Part shown: positions 52,436 through 61,324 of the stretch, in pieces
Position numbering within the stretch: position 1 is the stretch's first letter
Layout: each line of letters opens with the position of its first letter
Assembly: GCA_019750135.1 (NCBI GenBank)
Contig: JAIEOV010000009.1
Coordinates: 1 to 64,000, forward strand
Length of the DNA stretch: 64,000 bases
Origin: Reyranella sp.
GTDB lineage: Bacteria > Pseudomonadota > Alphaproteobacteria > Reyranellales > Reyranellaceae
Direction of reading: 5' to 3'
Program-made: the position numbers and the translations under genes
The notes under the pieces: generated by a model
Databases searched by the model: none
What the model saw: only the letters and a program-made list of their open reading frames with translations
Told to the model about the DNA's origin: nothing

Positions 52436-53341
52436 CTAGGGGCGCCGGTCGCGCTTGCGCAGGAAGTCGACCAGCACCTTGAGCGCCGGCCGGATCTGCC
52501 GGCGGCTGGGATAGTAGAGGAAGAATCCCCCAAGCGGCGGCGGCTGGTAATCGTCGAGCACGGTGACCAGCCGCTTCGCCGCAAGGTCGCGCTCGACGGT
52601 GTTGCGCGGCATCTGCAGCAGCCCGACACCTTCGAGGACGGCCTGCATGGCCATGCGATCGTCGTTGACGATGAAGCGTCCCTCGACCGGCACCTCGACG
52701 ACCCGCCGGTTCAGCCGCAGACGCCACGGGATCAGCGCGCCGCCGCCCAGGCGAATGCGGATGCAGTCATGTCCGGCAACCTCGTGCGGCGTCTGCGGCT
52801 TGCCGCGGCGGGCGATGTAGGATGGCGCCGCGACTGTCACGCCCTGGACCTCGTCGCTGATGCGCACGGCGATCATGTCGCGCTCCAGTCGATCAGCGTG
52901 ACGGATGCCGGCATCGAAGCGGCCGGCGACGATGTCGGTCAGCGCGCTGTCGGCCGAGAGCTCGACGCTGATCTCCGGATAGGCGACCAGAAAGCGGCTG
53001 ATGTTGGCGATCAGCCCGAGATAGGCGACGGGCGGCGCCACGGTGAGGCGCACGACGCCGGCGGGCTTCTCGCGAAAATCGTTCACCAGGTCGAGCGCGG
53101 CGCGATAGTCGTCGAGCACGGGCCGCAGCCGCGCCAGCAGGCGTTCGCCGGCGACGGTCGGCGCCACCGACCGCGTCGTGCGCTCGATCAGCCGCACGCC
53201 CAACCTCTCCTCGAGCTGGCGCACCATCTCGCTGACCCTGGGCGGCGACAGGCTGAGATGCCTGGCCGCCTTGGTGAAACTCTTCTGCTCGAGGACGGCC
53301 ACGAAGGCATTCGTCTCGGCCAGGCTCGGTTCGGCCACCAT
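52436..53341 (-). CDS. LysR-family transcriptional regulator (AaeR/DmlR-like)
   Basis: 301 residues. The N-terminal HTH (AETNAFVAVLEQKSFTKAARHLSLSPPRVSEMVRQLEERLGVRLIERTTRS) and 'PLIPWRLRLNRRVVEVPVEGRF' type effector domain place it in the large group of LysR regulators near oxidoreductases and efflux pumps. It follows the efflux operon in the same direction after 50 bp. Confidence 0.9.
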   Translation of the reverse strand: MVAEPSLAETNAFVAVLEQKSFTKAARHLSLSPPRVSEMVRQLEERLGVRLIERTTRSVAPTVAGERLLARLRPVLDDYRAALDLVNDFREKPAGVVRLTVAPPVAYLGLIANISRFLVAYPEISVELSADSALTDIVAGRFDAGIRHADRLERDMIAVRISDEVQGVTVAAPSYIARRGKPQTPHEVAGHDCIRIRLGGGALIPWRLRLNRRVVEVPVEGRFIVNDDRMAMQAVLEGVGLLQMPRNTVERDLAAKRLVTVLDDYQPPPLGGFFLYYPSRRQIRPALKVLVDFLRKRDRRP

Positions 53342-53391
53342 CGGCTCTCCCTGTATTCGGAAATCCCGAACAAGGAACCGAGACTATTCCG

Positions 53392-54492
53392 TCAGGGGCT
53401 CGTCGGCGAGGCGGTCATGCCGGGGGCCAGGCCGGGGGTGATCTGTCCCGGCGTCAGGCCTGTATCCTCGACCTCCGAAGCAAGCGTTTCGGTCTTGCCG
53501 CGGTCTTTCGTGGTTGCCGGGATGCAACTCGCCCGGGCGGGCGGTCCGTCGAACACATCGGTGAGCCGGGCCTTCAGACCCGCCAAGACGGCGCGCGGGC
53601 CGCTCTGCCTCTCTCCAGGCTCCCGGACCGTTACCGTTGCCGTCATGCCGGCGACCAGGGGAACGCCCTTCGGCACCTCATCGATCGCGATCCGCACCGG
53701 CACACGCTGCGCCAGGCGCACCCAGGTGTAGACCGGGTCGACATTGGGCAATCCCTGTACGCCCGACGCCGCATTCGCCACACCGATCCCGCGGGTCACC
53801 GTCGAGACATGCCCCACGATCGGCTGCGCATAGCCCATCAACTTGGCTTCGACGCGATCGCCGATGCAGACGCGCGCCATCTTGGTTTCCTCGAAATAGC
53901 CATCGACCCAGTAGCTGTCGCTGTCGATGACGGACACCATGACGGCGCCTTGCCGCGCATAGTCGCCGACGCTCAGCAGGAGGTTGGTGACGTAGCCGTT
54001 GACCGGGCTGCGCACCTCGGTGCGTTGCAGGTTGATCTCGGCCTGGGCGAGCTGCTGGTGGGCCATGTCGAAGGCGGCTTTCGCCTGCAGCGCCGTTCCA
54101 GCGAAGACCTGCTGTTCCTCCGGCGTCGTCGCGAGGTTCGTCAGGTGCTGGCGGCGCTCGGACTGCACCTGCTTGACCTGCAGGTCTGCCGCCCTCTGCT
54201 CCAGCACCGCCTTGTTGGTGCGCACGCTGACCTCGAAGTCGAAGGGATCGATCACGTAGAGCACGTCGCCCTTGTGGACGAACTGGTTGTCGACGACGCG
54301 CCGCTCGGTGATCTGGCCCGAGATCTGCGGCGCCACGCTGGCGACCTGCACGCGGACCCTTCCGTCACGGGTCCACGGCGCCGCGACGTAGTAGTCCCAG
54401 GTCACGAGGGCCATGACTCCCGCCACGGCCATGATCGCCAAGGTCGCCAGTCTCCTCATCCACGGCAGCAACAGTCGGATCGCGCGGCTCAT
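53392..54492 (-). CDS. Membrane-fusion subunit of aromatic-acid efflux (AaeA/EmrA-like)
   Basis: 366 residues. A single N-terminal anchor (about 13-33) is followed by the HlyD-type biotinyl-lipoyl halves (VRVQVASVAPQISGQITERRVVDNQFVHKGDVLYVIDPFDF and EVRSPVNGYVTNLLLSVGDYA) with a coiled coil between. It bridges the inner-membrane pump to the outer membrane. GGGGAGG precedes the ATG, 12 bp after the AaeX-like gene. The C-terminal 40 residues or so are low-complexity. Confidence 0.9.
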   Translation of the reverse strand: MSRAIRLLLPWMRRLATLAIMAVAGVMALVTWDYYVAAPWTRDGRVRVQVASVAPQISGQITERRVVDNQFVHKGDVLYVIDPFDFEVSVRTNKAVLEQRAADLQVKQVQSERRQHLTNLATTPEEQQVFAGTALQAKAAFDMAHQQLAQAEINLQRTEVRSPVNGYVTNLLLSVGDYARQGAVMVSVIDSDSYWVDGYFEETKMARVCIGDRVEAKLMGYAQPIVGHVSTVTRGIGVANAASGVQGLPNVDPVYTWVRLAQRVPVRIAIDEVPKGVPLVAGMTATVTVREPGERQSGPRAVLAGLKARLTDVFDGPPARASCIPATTKDRGKTETLASEVEDTGLTPGQITPGLAPGMTASPTSP

Positions 54493-54504
54493 GAGTACCT
54501 CCCC

Positions 54505-54708
54505 CTAGAAAAACACCGTCAGCAAACCGAGCACCGTCACGTAGACGCTGAGCTCGGCAATCGACGGGTGGCTGAACAGCCTGGCAAAGCCCGAAAGACG
54601 CAGGATCGGCCGAAGGATCAGGAACATCGCCAATGCCGCCACGGCATAGGTGACGAACGGCGCCAGCAGCACCCCACCGATGACCAGCTCGCGAAACGGA
54701 TGCGTCAT
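54505..54708 (-). CDS. Small membrane protein, DUF1656 (AaeX-like)
   Basis: 67 residues with two membrane spans. ELVIGGVLLAPFVTYAVAALAMFLILRPIL is typical of AaeX/YtcA proteins encoded between FUSC pumps and their fusion proteins. It overlaps the upstream pump gene by 4 bp (54705-54708). Confidence 0.88.
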   Translation of the reverse strand: MTHPFRELVIGGVLLAPFVTYAVAALAMFLILRPILRLSGFARLFSHPSIAELSVYVTVLGLLTVFF

Positions 54709-56531
54709 GGCGCCTTCTCCTCGATGACGAAGCTCGCGACCTCGAGCGCGCGGCTTGTTGCGGGTGCGGCCTCCAGGATGTCGACTGCGACCCGACGGAC
54801 GGCTCGGGCGTCCCGATCGACCAGGGCGCGGCGCGCCCGATTTGCCAGGCCTGCCGGCAACTCGCGGAGACTTGCCTCGCTGAGCCGGATCAGCGCGGCC
54901 TGATCGAACAGCTGGAGCGCTTCTTCCAGAACAACCCTGTCCGCGCCCGCGATCTGGCCGATCCGCACGGCATCACGGAACATCGCTTCTTCCGGCTCGT
55001 AGGGCTGAGCGCAGCCGACCTCGCGCCGCGCCGATGCCAGCAGAAGCCGGCGCCGGCGCTCATCGGAGACAGGTGGCACCAGGATCTGCGCCGCCAGCAA
55101 CACGAACGGCCCCAGGCAGACGAGCAGCGCCGTCTCCAGGAAGACTTCCGCGTCATAGGTCTGCTGGTTGGCGAGCGCGGCAACGACCAGGATGACGATC
55201 AGGTTCATCCGGCCGATGCCGGCCAACAGCGGGTTGCGCACGGTCGACAAGACGGCCGCACCGATCATGAAGGGAGCAAGCCCCAGCGCCAGCAGCGGGA
55301 AGGCCGTGACGTGGCCGAGAACCAGGAAGTCGAGCACGCCGGCAAGCAGCACCCCGATCGGACAACCAATCAGCGCCGCCGTCGTGAAGCCGCGCGGATT
55401 GGGCGTGATCACACCCAGTCCCATGAAGGCTGTGATCAGGATCAGCGAGGCCGCCGCGGCCGGCCAGCCGGCGAGGATGAAGGTGACGGACGCCAGCGCG
55501 ATCCGTAGCGCGGCCCGCACGCCGGTCTCTGCGGCAAGGCGATGGCAGGCATAAAACGGTGTCCGCCAGGTACGAACAGGCGCCTGGCCCGATCGCATGG
55601 CCGCGAGGTTCCCGCGCACGTCGCGATCGCGCCGCAACAGCTCCCTGAAAGCCCATTCCAGGGACGCACTCATGGGGAGCATCGAGGCGAGCCAGTCATC
55701 GCCCGCTTCGAGAGCCGACGCCATGCGATCGCGAACGGCGGTGTCGATGTCGGCCGGCAGCGCCTGCAGGACGCGCACCGCATGGACTTCCGCCACCAGC
55801 GCCACGGCCGTGCTGCGCGCGGCCGCGCTTCGGATCGGGCCGTTGCTCGATTCGGTCACAAGGCTCGTGATCTCGGACCGCAACGCGGCGATTTCCCGCA
55901 ACAGTCCCGCCGTCAGCAGGGCATCGATCGCCTCACCGCGAATGAGGACCGTCGCCTGCTCGCGCACGCGGCGATGAAGAGCGGCCAGCTGGCCCACCAA
56001 CGCCAGATGCCGATCGGGCGCCACCAGCAGGTCGTTGACGAGAGCGAGAGCGGCGATCCCCAGCGCAATGGCGGCGCCGCGCTGCATGCCGAAGTCGAAG
56101 ACGTTGTTGGGCGTGTCGATCTGCTGGATGCCGACCAGCGCCACCGTGTACCCGGCAAGCACCGCTCCGTAGGCGCGGAAGCCGTCCGAGAGCGCCGAGA
56201 CATAGACGCAAAAGCCCACCCACAGGGCGAACGCCAGGAAGAACAGGTCCCTCGCCTGGGAGAGGCTGCCGACGAGCACGATCGACGCGATCACGCCGAT
56301 GACGGTGCCGGCGAACCGGAAGCCCGCTTTCTCCAGGGCTTGCCCGCGGCTCGGGGCCGCCAGGATTCCGACCGTGATGGCAGCGGTCGCGGGCGATTCG
56401 AGTTCCAGCCAGAAGCCCGCATACAACGCGACAGCCATGGCGAGCCATACGCGAACGCCGAACGCCCAAGAGGCGAAAGGAAGGCCAGCGAAATGGCGCG
56501 GCACCAGCCCTGTCGTGACACTCATCTGCAT
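54705..56531 (-). CDS. FUSC-family inner-membrane efflux protein (AaeB-like)
   Basis: 608 residues with two sets of hydrophobic segments (about 15-170 and 350-490) separated by a soluble region, the usual AaeB/FUSC layout. Together with the DUF1656 and HlyD-type proteins it forms an efflux system of the p-hydroxybenzoic-acid type. AGGAGA lies upstream of the start; an in-frame ATG two codons later is equally possible. Confidence 0.9.
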   Translation of the reverse strand: MQMSVTTGLVPRHFAGLPFASWAFGVRVWLAMAVALYAGFWLELESPATAAITVGILAAPSRGQALEKAGFRFAGTVIGVIASIVLVGSLSQARDLFFLAFALWVGFCVYVSALSDGFRAYGAVLAGYTVALVGIQQIDTPNNVFDFGMQRGAAIALGIAALALVNDLLVAPDRHLALVGQLAALHRRVREQATVLIRGEAIDALLTAGLLREIAALRSEITSLVTESSNGPIRSAAARSTAVALVAEVHAVRVLQALPADIDTAVRDRMASALEAGDDWLASMLPMSASLEWAFRELLRRDRDVRGNLAAMRSGQAPVRTWRTPFYACHRLAAETGVRAALRIALASVTFILAGWPAAAASLILITAFMGLGVITPNPRGFTTAALIGCPIGVLLAGVLDFLVLGHVTAFPLLALGLAPFMIGAAVLSTVRNPLLAGIGRMNLIVILVVAALANQQTYDAEVFLETALLVCLGPFVLLAAQILVPPVSDERRRRLLLASARREVGCAQPYEPEEAMFRDAVRIGQIAGADRVVLEEALQLFDQAALIRLSEASLRELPAGLANRARRALVDRDARAVRRVAVDILEAAPATSRALEVASFVIEEKAP

Positions 56532-56619
56532 GGGAATCGTCTCCTGCCGCGAAGACTATTCCCGCAGATGCCCGACCGGTCTTTCCGCTTGTTCGTCTAA
56601 CCGGCACTAAACCTTCGTA

Positions 56620-57068
56620 TCACCTGTGGCCGCCATGAAAGCCGCCATGGTGAAAGCCGCCACCGTGGAATCCATGGAAGTGATGGAAATGGTGGAAACC
56701 ACCGGTGAAGAAGACCGGACCGACAAAGGCCGGGCCATAGAACCAGGGATCCCAGTATGGCTCGGGGTATTGGTACAAATGGATCGCCTGCGGCGGCAGT
56801 GTGTAGACCTGCTCCGGCAGGCCGGGCGTATTCTGGGTGACGCGCCAACGGCCATCGGGCTGCCGGCACGCCCAGCCGACGGCTTGCTGCGGCTGTCCTC
56901 CAACCGTCACGGGCGCGGTGAACTCGCGACAGTTCTGAGGGTCGTTCTCAGGGGTGAGCGGCGCGGTTGGCGCCAAGGCAGGGGCCGGGGTCGCCGCGGT
57001 CGCCGGGTACTGGCCCGCACATCCCGCCAGGATCAACATGGCCGCGACGCTCAAAAAGGGAAGCGCAT
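56620..57068 (-). pseudogene. His/Gly-rich lipoprotein with an apparent frameshift in its signal peptide
   Basis: The ATG at 57068 has a good GGAG and starts MRFPF, then hits TGA after a run of five T (minus strand). One extra T would continue directly into LSVAAMLILAGC-AG, a textbook lipobox; the rest of the frame (57054 to 56620, 144 residues) is intact. Read without the change, only a TTG could start the frame and the signal peptide would be too short. The mature part has a Cys-containing middle and ends in repeated GFHHFHHFHGFHGG-type residues, which could bind metal. This may be a sequencing error, a real mutation or slippage in the homopolymer. Confidence 0.55.
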
Positions 57069-57199
57069 GGCAATCTCCTACAACAGGTCCGGATCACGAC
57101 TCGGGGACGTGATCATGGACAACAGGTAGGCACTCCCTGCCCATCCGCCTGTTGTACGGAGGTTTGCTCCGATGCCCTGTTGGTATGAAGACCTGCGTC

Positions 57200-58987
57200 T
57201 CAGCGGAAGGTCAGGCCCTCGAAGCGCCCGGACCGGCGCCATTCATCGATGTACTTGAAGTAGGCCGAGGCGCCTGCCGGGTAGCCGACGGCGAGGCGGG
57301 CGGCGAGGCCCGCATCCTGCCCCTCGTTGTTGTAGTAGCCCGGCGTGCAGTCGGCCCCGCCGGTCATGCGGCCCATGCCCGTCAGCAGCAGCTTCACCCA
57401 CTCATCCTCGGCCTCCTTCGTGACTTCGATCTCGCGGAAGCCGCCGTCGATGGCATGCCGGACCTCGAGCGCGATGGTGCGGCCGGCCTCGGTGAGGTTG
57501 TGCGGGACGTTGGAGATCAGGTTCGCGCCCTGGGTCGGCTGAACGAAGAAGGCGTTGGGGAAGCCATGGACATGCATGCCGTGCTTGGTGCGCATCCCCT
57601 CCTTCCAATAGTCGGAGAGCTTCAGCCCGTCGCGGCCCACCAGGTCGAAGCCGGCGCGGCGGCGATACTCGGTGCCGACCTCGAAGCCCGAGGCGTAGAT
57701 CAGGCAGTCCAACGGATACTCCACGCCGGCCACGACCACGCCGGCCGGCGTGATGCGCTCCACGCCCTTGCCGTCGGTGTCGACCAGATGGACGCCCGGC
57801 AGGTTGAAGGCCTGCAGGTAGGAATCGTGGAAGCACGGCCGCTTGCAGAGCTGGCGGTACCACGCCTTCAGGTGCTGCGCCGTCGCCGGATCGCCGACGA
57901 TCGCGTCGACGCGGGCGCGGATCTCTTCCATCTTCTCGTGATCGGCGTCTTCGAACGCGGACAGCATGTTCTCGCGCGTGCGCTGCTCCTTGGGCAGGGT
58001 CAGGATGCGCTGGCGGATGCGGCGCGACAGGTCGGTCCAGCCGTCCTGCACCAGGTCCTCGGTCGCCGTCCCGCCCGCCTGGTTCGCGGTGAAATTCTCC
58101 AGCCAGCGCTGCTGCCAGCCCGGCGTCGCGATGCCGGAGAACCAGCCGGGATCGATCGGCGCATTGGCGCGGACATCGACCGAAGACGGCGTGCGCTGGA
58201 AGACGAAGAGCTCCTTCGCCGCCTTCGCGAGGTGCGGCACGCACTGCACGGAGGTGGCGCCCGTGCCGATGATGCCGACGCGCTTGTCGGCAAGCCTGGT
58301 CATCGGCGCGCCGAAAGGATCGCCGCCGGTATAGGCGTAGTCCCAGCGGCTCGTGTGGAAGGAGTGGCCGGCGAACGTCTCGATGCCCGCGATGCCGGGC
58401 AGCTTGGGGACATGCAGCGGACCGGTGCCGAGACCGATGAACTGCGCGGTGAAGGCATCGCCGCGGTTGGTGCGGACGACCCAGCACGACCGCGCGCCGT
58501 CCCACGACAAGTCCTGGACCTCGGTGTGGAACAGCGCGTTGTCGTAGAGGCCGAAGTGCCGGCCGATGCGGCGACAGTGATCCAGGATCTCGGGCGCGTG
58601 CGCGTATTTCTCGGTCGGCCGGTGCCCGGTTTCCTCGAGCAGCGGCATGTAGACCATCGACGCCGTGTCGCACTGGGCGCCGGGATAGCGGTTCCAGTAC
58701 CAGGTGCCGCCGAAGTCGCCGCCCTTCTCGACGATGCGCACGTCCTTCACGCCGGCCTCGACCAGGCGCGCCGCCGTCACCAGCCCGGCGAAGCCGCCGC
58801 CAACGAAGGCAAAGGTGACGTGGTCCGTCTTCGCCGCACGCGGCTCGATCGGCGTGTAGGGATCGTCGAGGTAGCGGGCGAACACGCCCGCTGCCTGCAC
58901 ATACTGGGCATTGCCGTCGGCGCGCAGGCGCTTGTCGCGCTCCTCGCGGTACTTGCGCCGGAGCGCGTCGCGGTCGATCGCAGTCAT
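57200..58987 (-). CDS. Baeyer-Villiger-type flavin monooxygenase
   Basis: 595 residues. The FAD-binding FVGGGFAGL (61-69), the Baeyer-Villiger fingerprint [13 protein letters not shown] (205-217) and the NADPH site GIIGTGATS (238-246) are all present. It is closest to cyclohexanone/phenylacetone-type monooxygenases, which insert oxygen next to a ketone. A charged N-terminal extension precedes the flavin fold, as in many family members. The substrate is unknown; the neighbouring Bug protein and 2-oxoglutarate oxygenase may belong to the same catabolic set. Confidence 0.9.
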   Translation of the reverse strand: MTAIDRDALRRKYREERDKRLRADGNAQYVQAAGVFARYLDDPYTPIEPRAAKTDHVTFAFVGGGFAGLVTAARLVEAGVKDVRIVEKGGDFGGTWYWNRYPGAQCDTASMVYMPLLEETGHRPTEKYAHAPEILDHCRRIGRHFGLYDNALFHTEVQDLSWDGARSCWVVRTNRGDAFTAQFIGLGTGPLHVPKLPGIAGIETFAGHSFHTSRWDYAYTGGDPFGAPMTRLADKRVGIIGTGATSVQCVPHLAKAAKELFVFQRTPSSVDVRANAPIDPGWFSGIATPGWQQRWLENFTANQAGGTATEDLVQDGWTDLSRRIRQRILTLPKEQRTRENMLSAFEDADHEKMEEIRARVDAIVGDPATAQHLKAWYRQLCKRPCFHDSYLQAFNLPGVHLVDTDGKGVERITPAGVVVAGVEYPLDCLIYASGFEVGTEYRRRAGFDLVGRDGLKLSDYWKEGMRTKHGMHVHGFPNAFFVQPTQGANLISNVPHNLTEAGRTIALEVRHAIDGGFREIEVTKEAEDEWVKLLLTGMGRMTGGADCTPGYYNNEGQDAGLAARLAVGYPAGASAYFKYIDEWRRSGRFEGLTFR

Positions 58988-59042
58988 GGGGCCGGCCTAT
59001 ACCTCGCCAGTCCCGGATCGGCCACCCTGGACTAGCGACAGC

Positions 59043-59111
59043 TGTCACCCCGAGCGCAGCGAGGGGCCTTTGAGGCTGCAGGAAAGGTCCCTCGCTGCGC
59101 TCGGGATGACA
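59043..59111. repeat. Inverted repeat between monooxygenase and Bug genes
   Basis: Arms 59043-59065 (tgtcaccccgagcgcagc...) and 59089-59111 are 23 bp with one mismatch, with a 23-nt centre. It lies in the 157-bp gap, which otherwise has no gene. A strong RNA hairpin could end or stabilise transcripts here; the ccgagcg/agcgaggg wording is of the kind dispersed in intergenic DNA of this class of bacteria. Confidence 0.65.
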
Positions 59112-59144
59112 GCGGGTCTGTATCAGGCATCGATTTTCCCGATA

Positions 59145-60122
59145 CTATTCGGCCTTGATCCCCGCGAACTTGATCACCTTCGCCCACTTTTCAGTGGCCT
59201 CCGCGACGATCGTCCCGAATTCTGCGGGCGTGCCGCCCATCACCGTGCCGCCCAGCTCGACGATCCGGCCTTTGACTTTCTCATCGGCGAGGCCGGCATT
59301 GAGCTCCTTGTTCAGCAGGTCGATGACGGCGGTCGGGGTGCCCTTGGGCACGCCGATGCCGGCAAAGCCGCTGGCCTCGTAGCCAGGCACGAATTCCGCC
59401 ACCGTCGGAACGTCGGGCAGCACGTCCAATCGCTTCGCCGGCGTCACCGCGAGCGCGCGCAGCTTGCCGGCCTTGATCTGCTGGATCGATTCCGACACCG
59501 GCGCGAAGATCACCTGCACCTGGTTGGCGAGCAGATCGGCGACCGCGGGCGCGCCGCCCTTGTACGGGACGTGGACCAGGTTCACCCCGGTCATCATCTT
59601 GAACAGTTCGCAGGCGATGTTCTGCGGCGTGCCCTGGCCGGCCGACCCGTAGTTGATCTTGCCCGGATTGGCCTTGGCGTAGGCGATGAACTCAGGGAGC
59701 GTCGCGGCGGGGACCGAGGGATTCACCACGACGACGTAGGCCAGCCGCGCGAGGTAGATCACCGGCGCAATGTCCTTGACGAAATCGAAACTGAGATTGC
59801 TGTAGAGCGCGGAATTGATCGCGTTCGGCGTGACGGCCTGCAGCAGCGTGTAACCATCCGCGGGGGACCGGGCGACCATCTCGGTGCCGATGTTGCCGCT
59901 GGCGCCGGGTTTGTTCTCGATGATGAATTGCTGGCTGAGGCGCTGCGTCAGCCATTCGCCCATCAGGCGCGCCATGATGTCGGTCGCCCCGCCGGCGGGA
60001 AAGCCGACGACGATGCGTACCGGCCGCGATGGATAGGCTTGTGCCCACGCAACGCCGGATGCGGCCGGCAACGCGGCGGCACCCACACCGAGACTCAAGA
60101 GTAAGCGACGAGAAACCTTCAC
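59145..60122 (-). CDS. Bug/TctC-type periplasmic substrate-binding protein
   Basis: 325 residues. The signal is VSRRLLLSLGVGAAALPAAS...AWAQ, followed by AYPSRPVRIVVGFPAGGATDIMARL, FIIENKPGASGNIGTEMVA and VPYKGGAPAVADLLANQVQ, the family blocks. It starts with GTG after a strong GGAGGAGA. No membrane subunits are nearby. It lies 33 bp after the oxygenase gene and may import that enzyme's substrate. Confidence 0.92.
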   Translation of the reverse strand: MKVSRRLLLSLGVGAAALPAASGVAWAQAYPSRPVRIVVGFPAGGATDIMARLMGEWLTQRLSQQFIIENKPGASGNIGTEMVARSPADGYTLLQAVTPNAINSALYSNLSFDFVKDIAPVIYLARLAYVVVVNPSVPAATLPEFIAYAKANPGKINYGSAGQGTPQNIACELFKMMTGVNLVHVPYKGGAPAVADLLANQVQVIFAPVSESIQQIKAGKLRALAVTPAKRLDVLPDVPTVAEFVPGYEASGFAGIGVPKGTPTAVIDLLNKELNAGLADEKVKGRIVELGGTVMGGTPAEFGTIVAEATEKWAKVIKFAGIKAE

Positions 60123-60155
60123 GATACTCTCCTCCCATTGGCTTTTTTAGTTGGC

Positions 60156-61160
60156 TTAGTTCGCCTGCAATCGCACTCCTTCGGCGTTGCGGACATGGTC
60201 GTAATTCTGGTTCTGGTACCAGGTCATGAACGCTGTGTAGGTCGTGGGCTCGTACTTGACCGGATGGGCCGCGTCGGTGCACGACGGCAGGCACACCATC
60301 TCGTGGTCGATCGTGCAGTCGAAAAAGAACGGGATGGCGTAGCGCTCGCCGCCGGAGCGGTTGACGACGCGATGCGGCGTGGCGCGGAAGCGGCCGTTGC
60401 TCCAGCGGTTCAGCATCTGCCCGCTATTGACCAGAAATGCGCCCTCGATCACCGGCGCGTCGATCCAGCGTCCCGACGCGGTGCGCAGCGACAGGCCCGG
60501 CACCTTGTTCTGCGCCAGCAAGGTCATGAACGAGGTGTCGGCATGCGGCGCCAGGCCGTATTCGCCGTCCGTCAGCACCGGCGTGTGGGGATAGTGCGAC
60601 ATGCGCAGCGTGTACTGCGGCTCGCGGAAGGCCGGCGCGAAATGCTGCGGCGGCATGCCGAGGGCCGCGGCATAGACCGGCAGAATCGACAGCGCCGCGC
60701 GCTCCAGGGCATCGCAGTAGGCGACGACCGTCTCGCGGAAGCCCGGCAGCCCGGCCGGCCACTGGTTCGCGCCGCGGAAGCGCCTGTTGGCGATCACGTC
60801 GGGGTGGTCGAGCGGCAGGTCGCGTTTGACGAAGAATGCCTCGTTGAGGTTCGGCTTGTTGTTGGTGCTGACATCCGAATGGCGCGTGGTTGCCGCCTTC
60901 ATCGCCAGGTAGCCGATATTGTGCTCGTTGATCTTGAGCCTGAGCTTGTCGTCCAGCGGCTGGGCATGGAAGCGCTCGGCCTCGGCGAACACCCGCTCGA
61001 CAAGCGACTGCGGCACGCCGTGCCCGGTCATGAACCAGAAACCGACATCCTCGTAGGCATGACGCAGTTCCTGGGCGCAGCGCGCGAGCGCATCGCCGTC
61101 GCCGGCGATGGCGCCCGACACGTCGATGATGGGAATCTCCTCGCTGCTCACGCCGGACAT
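60156..61160 (-). CDS. Isopenicillin-N-synthase-like 2-oxoglutarate/Fe(II) oxygenase
   Basis: 334 residues. An N-terminal DIOX_N-type region (IPIIDVSGAIAGDGDALARCAQELRHAYEDVGFWFMTGHGV) precedes the jelly-roll core, with iron ligands in LAPHADTSFMTLL (HxD) and ATPHRVVN (distal His), and a 2-oxoglutarate-type ...GGERYAIPFF. Such bacterial proteins hydroxylate or cleave small molecules; the substrate is unknown. ATG 61160 follows GGGAGGG; the upstream frame is a shadow. It is divergent from the oligopeptide binding-protein gene across 164 bp. Confidence 0.88.
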   Translation of the reverse strand: MSGVSSEEIPIIDVSGAIAGDGDALARCAQELRHAYEDVGFWFMTGHGVPQSLVERVFAEAERFHAQPLDDKLRLKINEHNIGYLAMKAATTRHSDVSTNNKPNLNEAFFVKRDLPLDHPDVIANRRFRGANQWPAGLPGFRETVVAYCDALERAALSILPVYAAALGMPPQHFAPAFREPQYTLRMSHYPHTPVLTDGEYGLAPHADTSFMTLLAQNKVPGLSLRTASGRWIDAPVIEGAFLVNSGQMLNRWSNGRFRATPHRVVNRSGGERYAIPFFFDCTIDHEMVCLPSCTDAAHPVKYEPTTYTAFMTWYQNQNYDHVRNAEGVRLQAN

Positions 61161-61178
61161 CGAAACCCTCCCGATCCC

Positions 61179-61194
61179 TGGCACGCTTTTGGCA
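61179..61194 (+). promoter_or_regulatory. Possible sigma-54-type promoter for the second oligopeptide operon
   Basis: TGGCACGCTTTTGGCA has the GG-N10-GC spacing of -24/-12 promoters and a perfect TGGCAC box, but the -12 side reads TGGCA instead of TTGCA. It would give a leader of about 120 nt before ATG 61325. Confidence 0.25.
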
Positions 61195-61324
61195 AGCCTA
61201 GGGCAGCGTTCCCGCCTGCGGCAAGGAGCATCGCGCCTGCGGGTCTTGCCCTGCGATACCGGCGGGATCAGAGTTCGCGGCCGGGGATCATCGAGATGTA
61301 CAGGAAGGGAAGAAGGGGGACCGC

